NCBI GenBank assembly: GCA_016271365.2
Contig: CM057453.1
Coordinates: 1,093,164,001 to 1,093,228,000, forward strand
Reading direction: 5' to 3'
Source: Neoceratodus forsteri
Lineage: Eukaryota > Chordata > Ceratodontiformes > Ceratodontidae
Length of the DNA stretch: 64,000 nt
Under the pieces are notes generated by a model. The model saw only the letters and a program-made list of their open reading frames with translations, was not told the origin of the DNA and did no database searches. This document shows, one piece after another, positions 45,565 through 56,026 of the stretch. Each line of letters starts with the position of its first letter. Position 1 is the first letter of the stretch. Both the position numbers and the translations under genes were made by a program.

Positions 45565-46800
45565 TTGGAGGCTGTCTTGCACAATCTGGACCTGTTTTTT
45601 CATTTGGGGATTGCGGTCAATGTCCCCAAATCCACACTTACTCCTTCCCAGACACTTCAGTTCATAGGAGCAGTGTTGGACACAGTCCAGTGCAAGACCT
45701 TTCTCCCTCCAGAGAGGGTGGAGGCCATTCGAGAGCACGCGACCTTAGTAGCCTCTTCCAGTTTTCTCGCAGCCAGGGTGATGCTCTGGCTCTTGGGTTT
45801 GACGGTGGCCTCCATCTCCATGGTTCCCCTCGCCAGGTTACACATGAGAATCTCTCAGAGGACCTTGTGCGTCCAGTGGGATCAGTTCAGGGACGATTTG
45901 GATCTTCCGATCCTGATTTCCACTGCGATCAAGAAGGATCTGCAGTGGTGATGGGGTCCCTTGGACTTATCCCAGGGCCTTCCCTTCTGGAGGCCTGCTC
46001 CCCGGTGTACTCTCACCACGAATGCTTCCAATCAGGGTTGGGGAGCTCATATGGGGGATCACCAAACTCGGGGTCTTTGGTCCCAGCTCGAGATGACCTT
46101 GCACATCAATGCCCTGGAGATGAGGGCAGTCCTGTACACCCTTCAGGCCTTCCAGTCCATCCCTTCCAGGGGTTCACTGCTTATCCAGACGGACAACATG
46201 TCAGTAGTCTGGTATGCCAACAAACAGTGAGGCACTCGGTCGTACCCCCTCTGCAGGGAGGCAATGCAAGTGTGGAACTGGGCAGTCCGACACGGTCTGT
46301 CACTCACAGCCGTCCACATTCCAGGCGTTCAAAGTGTCGTGGCGGACAGCCTCAGCAGAACATACACCCTCGCTCACAAATGGGAATTAAGTCAGGAAGT
46401 GGCAGACTTCCTTTTTCAGCAATGGGGGCAACCGGAACTCAACCTGTTCGCCTCCCCATCCAATGCAAAACTTACCAGTTTTTGCTTGCTCAGTCCAGGG
46501 CATGGTGCTTTATGGCATGATGCATTGTCACTTTGTTGGACAGGGAAATTCTTGTATGCATTCCCTCCACTTCCCATGCTTCACAGGGTCCTTCTGAAAC
46601 TCCAGGCAGAGGGAGCCAGGATGATCCTCATAGCTCCTCTCTGGCCGAGGCAAATCTGGTTTCCGCTTCTGCAGCAGCTCTCATCGGAACCTCCAGTTCC
46701 TCTTCCTCTCAGACATGACCTGTTGACTCAGGATCAAGGCAGATTAGTGCATCCCGGGCTCAGGACCCTGCATCTTCATGCGTGGCTCCTACAGACATAA
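45565..46800 (+). pseudogene. DIRS copy F RT thumb and RNase H
   Basis: The first frame (45565-45951) has LQFIGAVLDTVQCKTFLPPE and LARLHMRISQRTLCVQWDQ. A TGA near 45950 replaces a Trp. RNase H follows with TLTTNASNQGWGAHMG (first Asp changed to Asn), ALEMRAVLYTLQAF, IQTDNMSVVWYANKQ, then a TGA, and VVADSLSRTYTLAHKW in the 46264-46800 frame. LNLFASPSNAKLTSF and RMILIAPLWPRQIWFPLL complete the linker. Confidence 0.82.
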
Positions 46801-47829
46801 TAAATTCTCTCTTTGGGGTCTCACATAAGGTCTCCCAGGTCCTGTTAGAGGCCAGAAAGCCCTCTACCAGTTCAGCCTATGCTATGAAATGGAAGCGCTT
46901 TTCCATTTGGGTGGCCCCAAAAGACTGTGACCCCTTTACATGCTCGGCTCTACATATTATGGAGTATCTGTTGCACCTGTCTGATTCGGGTCTGTCTTAC
47001 TCCTCCCTCAAGGATTATCTGTCGGCCATTTTGGCCTATCATGGTTTGATATGGGGAAAACCCTTGGAACAGCTGGAAATCTCATAAATCTTTCAGAAAA
47101 GGATTCTCCATCTGAAACCCCCTATCCATAACCCCACCCCACCTTGGGGTTTGAATTTTGTTATTGAGAAGCTTACGCTGCCCTCTTTTGAACAAGTGAT
47201 TAGCTGTGATTTGCGCTATCTCTCGTGGAAAGTGCTGTTTTTGGTTGCCATTACTTCTGCTCGAAGGATTTCTGAGCTTCAGACCCTGATGTGTAAGGAG
47301 CCTTATTTGATTTTTCATAAAGACCGGACAGTCTTACGAACCAATCTTAAGTTTCTTCCCAAGGTGGTTTCACAGTTCACCCTTAATCAGATGGTTAAAC
47401 TTCCGGTGTATTACCCTAACCATTCTAATAAAGGTGAGGCTCTTCTTCATGCACTGGACATCCACAGGATCCTGCATTATGTCCACAGGACTAAAAGCTC
47501 CAGAGAAATCTGACCAGCTTTTTGTTTCATTTGCACCCAGATCTGTGGGATCTGCAGTGTCTAAGCAGTGCTTATCCAAGTGACTCACTAAATGCATTCA
47601 CTTCTGTTATCAGAAGTATAACGAACCTCTGCTGGGGGAGGTCAGAGGTCATTCCACTCGAGGAATGACTGCGTCCACAGCCTTCTTGAAGAATGTATCT
47701 GTAGCAGAGATTTGTGTAGCAGCTACCTGGAGTTCGGTCCACCCCTTCACCAAGCATAACAGTCTGAACATTGCCTCTAGGCGTAGGGCCGGGGTTGGCC
47801 TAGCCGTGCTGCAGGGCCTGTTGTCCTAG
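46782..47829 (+). pseudogene. DIRS copy F tyrosine recombinase
   Basis: The N-terminal part is open (46782-47087) with YAMKWKRFSIWVAPKDCD. The catalytic part (47151-47513) shows FLVAITSARRISELQTLMC with the first catalytic Arg. After a frame change, GHSTRGMTAST gives HxxR (about 47650). The nucleophile block reads FTKHNSLNIASR (about 47750), so the catalytic Tyr has become Asn and integration activity is lost. RAGVGLAVLQGLL closes the domain in the same way as in copy A. Confidence 0.85.
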
Positions 47830-47912
47830 GCCAGTCCTGTACTGTCCTTTCTGTTGCTCCTCCTCCCGAGTCTCTCTCTCAGTCTCTCTTTCTGAGGGAC
47901 TGCTTGGGATTC

Positions 47913-48023
47913 AGTCCTATGAGTAATGACCTACTGCAGGAACCCTCTCTAAGTAAGATAGTGCAGTTACCTAAGAACTTACTGTAACAGTAGATCTTCG
48001 AGAGAGGTTCCTGCAGTAGGTCA
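47913..48023 (+). repeat. Internal complementary region of DIRS copy F
   Basis: The first part (47913-47950) is the reverse complement of the left end (41911-41955). The second part (47951-48023) is the reverse complement of the right end (48255-48323). The join AAGTAAGAT/AGTGCAG gives the expected circle junction. Confidence 0.9.
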
Positions 48024-48104
48024 TATTTTTCCTTCCCTCCTTCCCCCAATTTTCTTTTGGGCTCCAGGAATTGTTTCCTTTCTCCTGTCTTTCCTTTAGG
48101 ATCT

Positions 48105-48323
48105 CCGCCGGGAGAATCGGAAGGCGGGCATGGGGACCGCCCACTATATAGGGTCACGCTGATGTCAGTCACGTGACGCCAGGTGGGCGCCCCCCACCAG
48201 ACATTGCTGGAAAAGTTTGCCGTGCAGTCCTGACACTAGGTGGTACAGTCCTATGTGTAATGACCTACTGCAGGAACCTCTCTATAAGATCTACTGTTAC
48301 GGTAAGTTCTTATGCAACTGTAC
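48105..48323 (-). repeat. Right inverted terminal repeat of DIRS copy F
   Basis: It mirrors the left repeat, with the TATATA box at 48145-48150. The outer 30 bases or so have no counterpart on the left, giving the longer right repeat seen in DIRS elements. Confidence 0.85.
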
Positions 48324-49240
48324 CTTTCCATCTGTGGCGCTAGCAGTTGATCATCATGGGACAGAGTAAGGGAGTTAAGTGTAGTAGGATAGTTTATAGT
48401 AGCTGGGAGGTGGGGGTGACTCTATTTTCAAAAGCTACATTGCTTCCCCTTAAAAACAGGGATATTACGAAGAGGAGGATACTGGCAGTGCAAGTAAACA
48501 CCCTTGCATTGGTTGACCCTGCATATAAGTTGAAACCCACTTTCTGGCAGCTAATGTTGGGGTGAAAGAAAATCAACTTGCATGTGAGAATCTACAGTAT
48601 TTTAAACCCCTATTTTTGGCTGATACAACTCACACATCTTGGGACCTACGGTAGGGATCTGGAATTTGACATGCACACCCTTTGTTGCTTGATCTCCAGA
48701 CTTGCTAAGTTTGGTAAATGCAGGTTGAACCATTTCTAAGTTGTAGACTGTGGAAATTACATAAAAATGTACACATTAAGCTGGGCCTGGCTTGGCCACC
48801 AAGAAGATGGCTGCCTAATTCTGTAGCTCCTAATACCCCTATTCAGAATCCTTCAAAATGCACTTGTCTGTCTAACTCTGTATCAGTTTAAATGTCTTAC
48901 CTGATACGTAGGACCCAGGACAGTTGGTAGATCTACATAGTTGGCTGCAACAACACTGGGTTCAACAGGTAATTCTACAGTTCTCAGTCAGACTTCAGAC
49001 TTCCTCAGATGCATGGGAAAATGTTGCTCATGATCATGGCAACAGTGATGGATGGACCCAGTCAACCTGGAAGGGATAAAACAAATGTTCTCACAGTGAG
49101 ATAGGGGACCTTAAATTAACTGCCCAGCACACTGAAGACAACGTGATCTCCCTATCGCAGCAATTAACGGACATCGAGGAGCCTGTTACCAGTCATTAGA
49201 CTCAAACTGATGGAATGGTGACTCAGCTATGAGATCAAGA
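48324..49240. other. Unassigned interval with a weak coiled-coil frame
   Basis: No clear gene is visible. At 49108-49230 one plus-strand frame with two stops reads LTAQHTEDNVISLSQQLTDI and TQTDGMVTQL. This resembles an L1 ORF1 coiled coil but is too short to assign. Confidence 0.35.
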
Positions 49241-49262
49241 TCAGACATTCAGGCATTCATTA

Positions 49263-49560
49263 AACCCAGCTGCACCCCTGAAGAGAGAGCTACCCAGCTG
49301 CAGGGAGTTCAGCGGCTGTTGCTGTATTTCAGAAGAGTGGAGGCCGGGCCGAGGAAAGGGGCCAGTCAATGGAGAGCGCCAAAGGGCGCAAAATTGGAAC
49401 TCGCAGCTGGGATATTTAAATCCAGCCGCACACCTGAAGGGAGAGCTGCCTGGCAGCAGTGACTTCAGCAGCCATTGCCACATTTCCAGGGAGGTGGCCA
49501 TAGCCGCAAAACAGCCGCATTTGGCGGCGGGGACTGCACACTTGAAGAAAGAGCTGCCAG
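49263..49560 (+). promoter_or_regulatory. Tandem repeat block, probable CR1-d 5' region
   Basis: Three diverged copies of a unit starting CTGCACCCCTGAAGAGAGAG occur at about 49270, 49430 and 49528. LINE 5' ends often carry repeated internal promoter units, so a promoter role is inferred. Confidence 0.5.
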
Positions 49561-50104
49561 CTTTATTGTTTCTCCTACCCACCCACCCCACACCACCTCC
49601 ATGTTAAATGGGCTTTCTTAGCCACTCCCAGTAAGTGGCTTTATCAATTAGGTCAGGACAGGCGGTAGAATAGAACTGGGGGGGGGGTGGAGACAAGAAG
49701 AGCTGTGTGGAAAGAGGAGGAGCAGACAGAACGAAGGGAGGAACCGATCAAAAAGGAACTGATCAAAAAAGAGCTGGTCGCCGCACCAAAGTGGTTGCAC
49801 AAAAGGCAACAGGAGGAACATTTCATGCAGGCACTGATCACTCTAGAGAGGTAGGAGCATCCCACAAGCAAGTGACCACCAGACAAACCTGAGCTGGTAG
49901 CCCAACTGTGGAAATTCTGTTAACTTAATCTTGAGGGATTATATTATATAGTAACCTAATTCTGAGGGGCAATCACTGAAATAAGGACAAATTAGAATAA
50001 TTGTATAATAATTGGGATTGTTGGAGTGGAGAGGATTTTCTGGGGGGGGGTTTAAAGATCTTATCTGTGAGAGAGGGGGCCTTTGGTTGTTTCTGACTTG
50101 AACA

Positions 50105-50390
50105 GGTATGGGAGTAGAGGGAGTTCACGGCTACTGATTACTGATCAGGCTTGGGGGTCCAAAATACTGATTACTGCTACTAACTTAAACTGGGATACAG
50201 GGGCTCTAACTGCATAACTTGAACTGGGACACGGGGGCACTACCTGCAGAACTGTAAGCTCATTCAGGCTTACTTGCTCTATGCTGAATGTGTACTGGTA
50301 TGGGAGTAAGGAGAGTCAAGGCTACTGATTACTGATCAGGCTTGGGGGTTCAAAATACTGATTACTGCTGCTGGGATGGGGGGAGCTTCT
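50105..50390 (+). repeat. Duplicated 190-bp unit in the CR1-d 5' region
   Basis: The block GGTATGGGAGTA ... CTACTGATTACTGATCAGG at about 50106 recurs at about 50295 with few changes. A second internal pair reads ACTTAAACTGGGATACAGGG and ACTTGAACTGGGACACGGGG at 50180-50240. Confidence 0.75.
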
Positions 50391-50628
50391 TGCTACAGCA
50401 TCTTACCCCAGCACACTTGCACACACTGTTTTTGTTTCTTGGTTGTTGATTCTCCCTGCTGGTTCTGAGATGAGTCCAACTACAATAGCTAACTTTAGCA
50501 CGAAAGCTCACTATATTTTTGATAATTGTGTACTGGGGATTAGTGATTGGCCACAGATTACAGTTGGGAATGTAAGGACTACTAAATACTGATGTGTTCA
50601 TTACCATCTACCGTAAGGCTAGAAGAAG

Positions 50629-50955
50629 ATGGAGAGAGGAGGTTACTACAGGCAAAGAGGGATGGGGATCAGGGCAGGGCAGGGCCAGGGGAGGATCGTG
50701 GGGTGCAATACCTGCGGGGCAGCAGTTTTCGTGAGGCCGCTCTGGAAAATTGGGGTTTGCCCAGTATGCAGGAGTCTAGGACAGTTAGAGTCACAACTAC
50801 ATTCTCTGAGGTGGAAGATTGCAAGGCTATCCATGACTGAGATGGTAGGTCGCAGTGCCAGCTTTGTGGACACAAGTTCGGGAAGGTTTTTAGATCAGCA
50901 CATGTTCAGGAGTGGTGGGGGAGGGAAAACCACTGGGTTCATGAGGGGAGAGTGA
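50629..50955 (+). pseudogene. CR1-d ORF1 N-terminal zinc motif
   Basis: The 108-codon frame has CNTC (residues 26-29) and CPVC (residues 44-47), followed by QLESQLHSLRWKI, which can form a coiled coil. This C-x2-C, C-x2-C plus helix arrangement is typical of CR1 ORF1 and probably binds RNA. The frame stops at 50955. Downstream sequence up to 51440 has no long frame, so ORF1 is interrupted. Confidence 0.75.
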
Positions 50956-51440
50956 GAAAAGCCACTTCTGGGTGGGTGCCTCCTAGGCACCTGGGAAGGT
51001 GCTGGATGGCAGAAGGTAGGTAGATAGGTGGGCAGTGGAGAGGGGGAGGAGGACCTAATGGGAGGAGGATGCCCACCCCCTACGGAGGGACTGCTACTGC
51101 AGGAGGGATCAGCACATCAAATAGGTTTGAGGTTCTCATGGGGTTGGATGAGCAAACTGGGTCAGAGGATGGGGGGTAGTTGGAAGGGGAGGTCGGGATG
51201 GTGAATAGGAAGGCGGTTCAGGGAAGTGAGATGGGGAGGAGGCAGGTGGGTGTTGATAGTGGTCGTAATCTGTGGACTAGTGTGGGAAGGAGTGGGGATG
51301 GTGGCCTGGCAGCTTGAGGTGGAAGAGGTGAGAAGGGAAAGGTGCGGTAAGTTCTGCTGGCGGGCTCGAGTTAGAGGGAAAAACGTACTGCCGGGGTTGT
51401 AGGGGGCGGATATGGCAGAGCAGTAGAAGGGGAGGCTCCA

Positions 51441-52534
51441 TTGTCTACTGAGGTGGGACTGGTAGATAATGCTGTAAGTGTGAACAAAAAGGGGATGGGA
51501 GTATTTCCTACTCAGGAACCTGGGCAGAACGGAATGGTAGGAAATGGTGTAAGTGCGGACAAGCGGGGGTCCGGGTTAATTCTGGCACAGGAACCTAGGC
51601 AGAATGGATCGGCTCTAACACTGATTCCTGCTGTGACAGTGGAGGGGAGAGATGAATCTGGCAGACAGAATGAGGATACTGGGGCTTCTGATTCTGTAGT
51701 GGATGTTGAGGTACAGGGGACATACAGGGTCGTAAAGGAGGTGAGTGCGAGTGGGAAAGGGGCAATCGTGGCCATTGGGAGAATCGCTGGCAGGGGACAG
51801 GCATATTAAGGGGGCAGGGGATCGGAGAGCTAGGGGCAGGAGCAAAGGGGTAGTGTTGAATACCAACAGGAAAGGTGTGGGAGGAGCTGCAGTGGTTGAG
51901 GGGAGAACTCAAGGCATGAAATTGGCAGGGTTGGTAGGGAGGGACAGGAGGGTAGAACAGACACCAGCAGCTGGCGGAAGGAAAACTGTCAGGCAGGTAA
52001 ACCAGAAGGAAAAAGGGGGCGAGGTACTGCTGATTGGAGACTCGATCATAAAGGGTATCAAGTTGGGAAGGGGCAGAAACAGTGCAGTTTGGGTGAAGTT
52101 TCTGCCGAGCATGACGGCGCTAGAGGTCATCCTCCATATTCCCTCATGGGGTAGGGAACAGGATGAGAAATCACATCTAGTGTTTCATGTGGGGGCAAAC
52201 GATCTGGAAGGAAATAGTCTCCTGGAGGTGCAGGTGAGATTTAGGGCCCTGGTTAGGTTTTACAGTGATCTCTGCTTCAAATCTCTAGCCTTCTCGGAGG
52301 TGTTGCCAGTGCCCAGAGCCAGTACAGAAAGAAAAGAAAGGATTAGGGAATTCAATAACTGGTTGGTAAGGTGGTGTAAGCAGATGGGGTATGGGCTGGT
52401 AGGGGACTGGGGGGGCACCGTGGGATGATAAGAGTCTCTTGGCCCCTGACAGGCTGCACCTTAACAGAGATGGGGCAGCTGTACTAAAATGTAGGCTGGG
52501 GGAGTTCTTTGAAAAAGCATATGATTTAAACTAA
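51441..52534 (+). pseudogene. CR1-d ORF1 esterase domain
   Basis: A frame at 51441-51809 and another at 51745-52428 carry a Gly/Lys-rich linker and then an SGNH-type esterase. The nucleophile block is LLIGDSIIKG (about 52030), the Asn block is FHVGANDLEG (about 52185) and, after a frame change near 52428, the Asp/His block is DRLHLNRDGAAVL (about 52448). All three catalytic blocks are recognisable. CR1-family ORF1 proteins are known to carry such esterases; the substrate is unknown. Confidence 0.8.
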
Positions 52535-52689
52535 ACAAGGGGTGGGGGCTGGGAGTAAAACCACACCTAACTAGGCTGAGAAGGGGGCTCTAGGCCCCTA
52601 CCCCCAGGGAAGGGATGAAGTGTTAGGTTCTGGAATGCCCTTAGGGAGGGGACGGGAAAAAGAACTATGGTGGAGGGGTTTAGTGGTTA

Positions 52690-53595
52690 TCGCCAGGAGC
52701 ATAGCAAGTAAGATAGAGGAACTGGTAGCCATCATTGTGCATGAAGGACTGGACATAATTGCGATCACGGAAACATGATGGACGGACTATCACACATGGG
52801 GGATGGCTATCTATAGCTACAGATTGTTAAGGAAGCACTGGAGAGACAAGGGGGGGTGGTACTGTACATCAGGGAGGACATAAAGGTTAGAGAGGGGTAG
52901 GAGGGGGACAAGGAAACTGAACTACATTGGGCAACACTGAGCAGACAGACTGGGAAATCCTTGAGACTAGAGGTAGTCTACAGACCACCGATGCAAAGGG
53001 AAGAACAGGACAGAATGATGTCACAGGTGATTGCGAAGATGACTCTCAAGGGGGAAATGCTTCTGTTGGGGGACCTGAACCTCCCAGAAGCAGACTGGTC
53101 CATCCCAGTGGTGGTTTCAGCCAGAAGCAGGGGGATTCTGGAGACACTACAGGGGGTGTTCCTAAAGCAGTTGGTCAAAGAGCCAACTAGGGGAAACAGC
53201 CTACTGGACATGATCTTAACAAATGGGGAAAGTGTAGCGGAGGTAGTGGTGCGGGAGAAGCTGGGAAACAATGACCACAAGACCATCAGGTTCAAGGTGA
53301 GAGCAGGGAGGGATTCGCACCAAATAAACACAATGGTGCTGGACTCCAGGTGAGCAGACTTCGATGTGATGAGAGGGATAGTAAGGGAAGAGATGGAGGG
53401 TATAGAAAAGATGAACGATGTGGAAGAGTTATTGGGAGCGATTAGGGACCGGGTGAGAGAGGCCTCGCATATGTGTATTAGGAAGCGTACAAGAGACAGG
53501 AGACCACTCTGGCTCACTAGGAAAGTCATGACAGTGGTTGGGGGCAGGAAGAGGGCTTTCAGGGAATACAAGAGAACACAAAAGGAAGGGGACAA
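52690..53595 (+). pseudogene. CR1-d ORF2 endonuclease
   Basis: This AP-type endonuclease would nick the target. Blocks are IASKIEELVAIIVHEGLDII and AITET (about 52700-52775, catalytic Glu; a TGA follows where Trp is usual), LRLEVVYRPP (about 52965), MLLLGDLNLPEADW (about 53055, GDLN core) and NNDHKTIRFKV (about 53265, catalytic His). Frame changes occur near 52780 and 52930. The longest frame here is 130 codons (52961-53353). Confidence 0.82.
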
Positions 53596-55310
53596 AGAGG
53601 TTTATAGGGGAATAAGGAGGCTGGCAGGGAAGGTAATAAGGAGGGTGAAAGCCAACACTGAGGAAAGATTAGCAAAACAGGCCAAGAGAGGGAACAAAGC
53701 ATTCTTCAGATATGTGGGAGAAAGTAGGAAGACTGGACAGGGAGTCACAAGGCTGTGGGGCGAGGGTGGGAAGTCATTGGAAAAATACGGGGAAGAAACA
53801 GAAGAACTAAATAAGTACTTTAGCTCGGTATTTATGCTAGAGGGAGCGGGCAGGGGCCTAAGTTAAAGAGATGGGGAGGGGGCGCAGGGGTGGACATGAG
53901 TCCTTTCGATGCAGAGGTGGTACAGGACGAACTTGGCAAACTAAAGGTGGACAAGGCCATGGGACCGGATGGGTTGCATTCTAGAGTGATCCGGAACTGA
54001 GAGAGGAACTGGCTGCCCCATTGGCGAGTCTGTTCAACCTGTCTGGATTCTAGAAGGGTGCTGGAGGACTAGAAAGAGGTGACCGTGGTACCGATACACA
54101 AGGTGAGGAGCAGGGAGTTAAGGGAAAACTACCACCTGATCAGTCTCACCGCAGTGGTGGGGAAGGTCATGGAGGCACTCATCAGGGAGAGGGTGATGGA
54201 TTACCTGGAGGAAAATGGGCTGATGGACAACAGACAGCATGGGTTCACAAAAGGGAAATCGTGCCAGACCAATTTGATTGAGTTCTTTGGGTGACGCAGG
54301 TAATCAACCTGGGGGAGTGGTGGACATGGCCTACATGGACTTCAGCAAGACTTTTGACACCATACTCCACAGAGGACTGGTCAACAAACTAGACAGTATG
54401 GGGTGAGGGACAAGATTGTTAGATGGGTAGAAAACTAGTTTGACGGACCAAAGCCAGAGGGTGGTAGTAAATGGGGTGTACTCCAGGACAGGGAGGGTGA
54501 CGAGTCTGATAGTTCTGGGACTGCTGTTCAATATCTACATCAGCGATATAGCTGTAGGACTGAAGGGAAGGGTTAGCCTTCTTTGCACATGATGCAAAAA
54601 TCTGCAATAGGGTAGACTCTGCGGAGAATATTAAGGACATGAGGCAGGACCTGAGGACACTGAAAGTGTGGGCAGAGACTTGGTAACTTAAATTCAGTAT
54701 CAGAAAGTGTGCAGTCATGCACCTGTGGCACAGGAACCCGGAGGCAGGGTATACACTTGGAAGTTGGGTTACAGAGCAGGAGAGGGATCTGGGGATAATA
54801 GTGTCTGGTAACCTCAAGGTGGGAAATCAGTGTTGCAGGGCGGTGGGGAGTGCTTACAGGATACTGGCATGTATAGGCAGGGGAATCACTAGCAGAAGGA
54901 GGGAGGTCCTGATGCCCCTGCACCAAGCCATGGGAAGACTGCACCTCGAGTATGGAGTCAATTTGTGGAGGGCATACCTGCACAAAGACATAGATAGGAT
55001 TGAAAGGGTTCAGAGAAGAATGACAAAGATGATACAGGGGATGAAGGGCAAACCGTATGAACAGAGCTGTAGGTAATTGGGACTCTATGCATTGGAGACT
55101 AGAAGGGAGTGAGGGGATATGACAGAGACCTCTAAATATATCAAAGGGATAAACAGAATGTGCTCAGGACATTTATTTCACATGAAGGAAGGTACTGAAA
55201 TGAAGGGTCATAGGTTGAGACTGCAGGGGGGAAACTACAGAGATAATGTGAGAGAACGGTTCTTCACTGAGAGGGTGGTAGAAGCATTGAACAAGCTTCT
55301 AGAGTAGTTG
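53366..55310 (+). pseudogene. CR1-d ORF2 linker, reverse transcriptase and C-terminus
   Basis: The linker (53366-53866) is rich in Lys and Arg. RT blocks are DKAMGPDGLHSRVI (about 53955), MEALIRERVMDYLEENGL, RQHGFTKGKSCQTNLIEFF (54170-54290), MAYMDFSKTFDTILH (about 54325, motif A) and a shifted motif C reading FFAHDAKI (about 54570) in place of FADD. The C-terminus has GRGITSRRREVLMPLHQ and RLHLEYGVNLWRAYL (54870-54980) and FFTERVVEALNKLLE (55260-55307). It is inactivated by about six frame changes and a lost catalytic Asp. Confidence 0.8.
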
Positions 55311-55439
55311 GTGGGGTCTGAAACAGAGTTGAGCTTCAAGAGAGCATGGGACAGGCACATGGGGTTACAGGGTGGTGGGATGGGTGCTTGCAGAGGGGGG
55401 AGGAAAAAGGGGCAGACTAGATAGGTCAATAGGTTCTTT

Positions 55440-55475
55440 TCTGCCGTCAGGTTTCTATGATTCTATGATCCTTTC
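55440..55475 (+). repeat. CR1-d 3' tail
   Basis: The sequence TTCTGCCGTCAGG followed by TTTCTATGATTCTATGA is the conserved CR1 3' end with its short tandem repeat. It marks the end of the insertion. Confidence 0.85.
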
Positions 55476-55990
55476 CCAGCGATTGCAAGGGAAAGGACAC
55501 AACAGATTTTCTGCAAAATGTGCTGCCTGTTATCCTCACACCAGTGGCCAGGCCTACACATGGTCGAGTATTCACGTGGATCCTTATCACCACCCAACAG
55601 CCTGGCCAATGACCCTGGCCAATCCTAGCCAGATTTCTCCGGTACCCAGTCAAGAGCATATTGCATAGCATGCCAGAGAACGTGGACAGCTTACAGTATC
55701 TGGCAGGGGCACCATATCCAGATGTTTCCAGATTTCTTCCTAGCTCTCTCCAACAGATGAAAGGCCTTCTCAAGTGCCAGGTAGCCTCTTTTACCCTGCC
55801 ATGTTGTGAATCCATTGGTCTCTCATACTTTGGACTCACTGGAGGTCACAGATGCTTTATACTGGCACTCCTGGCCTGAGGTGGTATTCCATGCCCAAGC
55901 TGAATCGGCATTGGTGTCCTGCCCGATGGATACAACACTTGCTCTGGTACAGGGCACCTCTCTGTCTCTGTCTGTCTCCGTCTCTCTCTC

Positions 55991-56026
<36 letters not shown>

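Larger units (their letters stand above)
41911..48323 (+). mobile_element. DIRS retrotransposon copy F with both ends, 6.4 kb
   Basis: This element has a left inverted repeat (41911 to about 42125), gag (42169-44780), RT (about 45000-45540), RNase H (45600-46800), tyrosine recombinase (46782-47829), ICR (47913-48023) and right inverted repeat (about 48105-48323). Its ends match copies A and D. I see no target-site duplication, which is expected because DIRS elements integrate by site-specific-type recombination. Several single stops inactivate it. Confidence 0.92.
49250..55475 (+). mobile_element. Long CR1 LINE (CR1-d), near full length
   Basis: This plus-strand CR1 has a 5' region with tandem repeats (49250-50590), ORF1 with a zinc motif and esterase domain (50629-52534), ORF2 with endonuclease and RT (about 52690-55310) and a 3' tail TTCTATGATTCTATGA (about 55450-55470), the CR1 terminal repeat. 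The exact 5' limit is inferred from the repeat block. Both ORFs contain stops and frameshifts. Confidence 0.85.
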
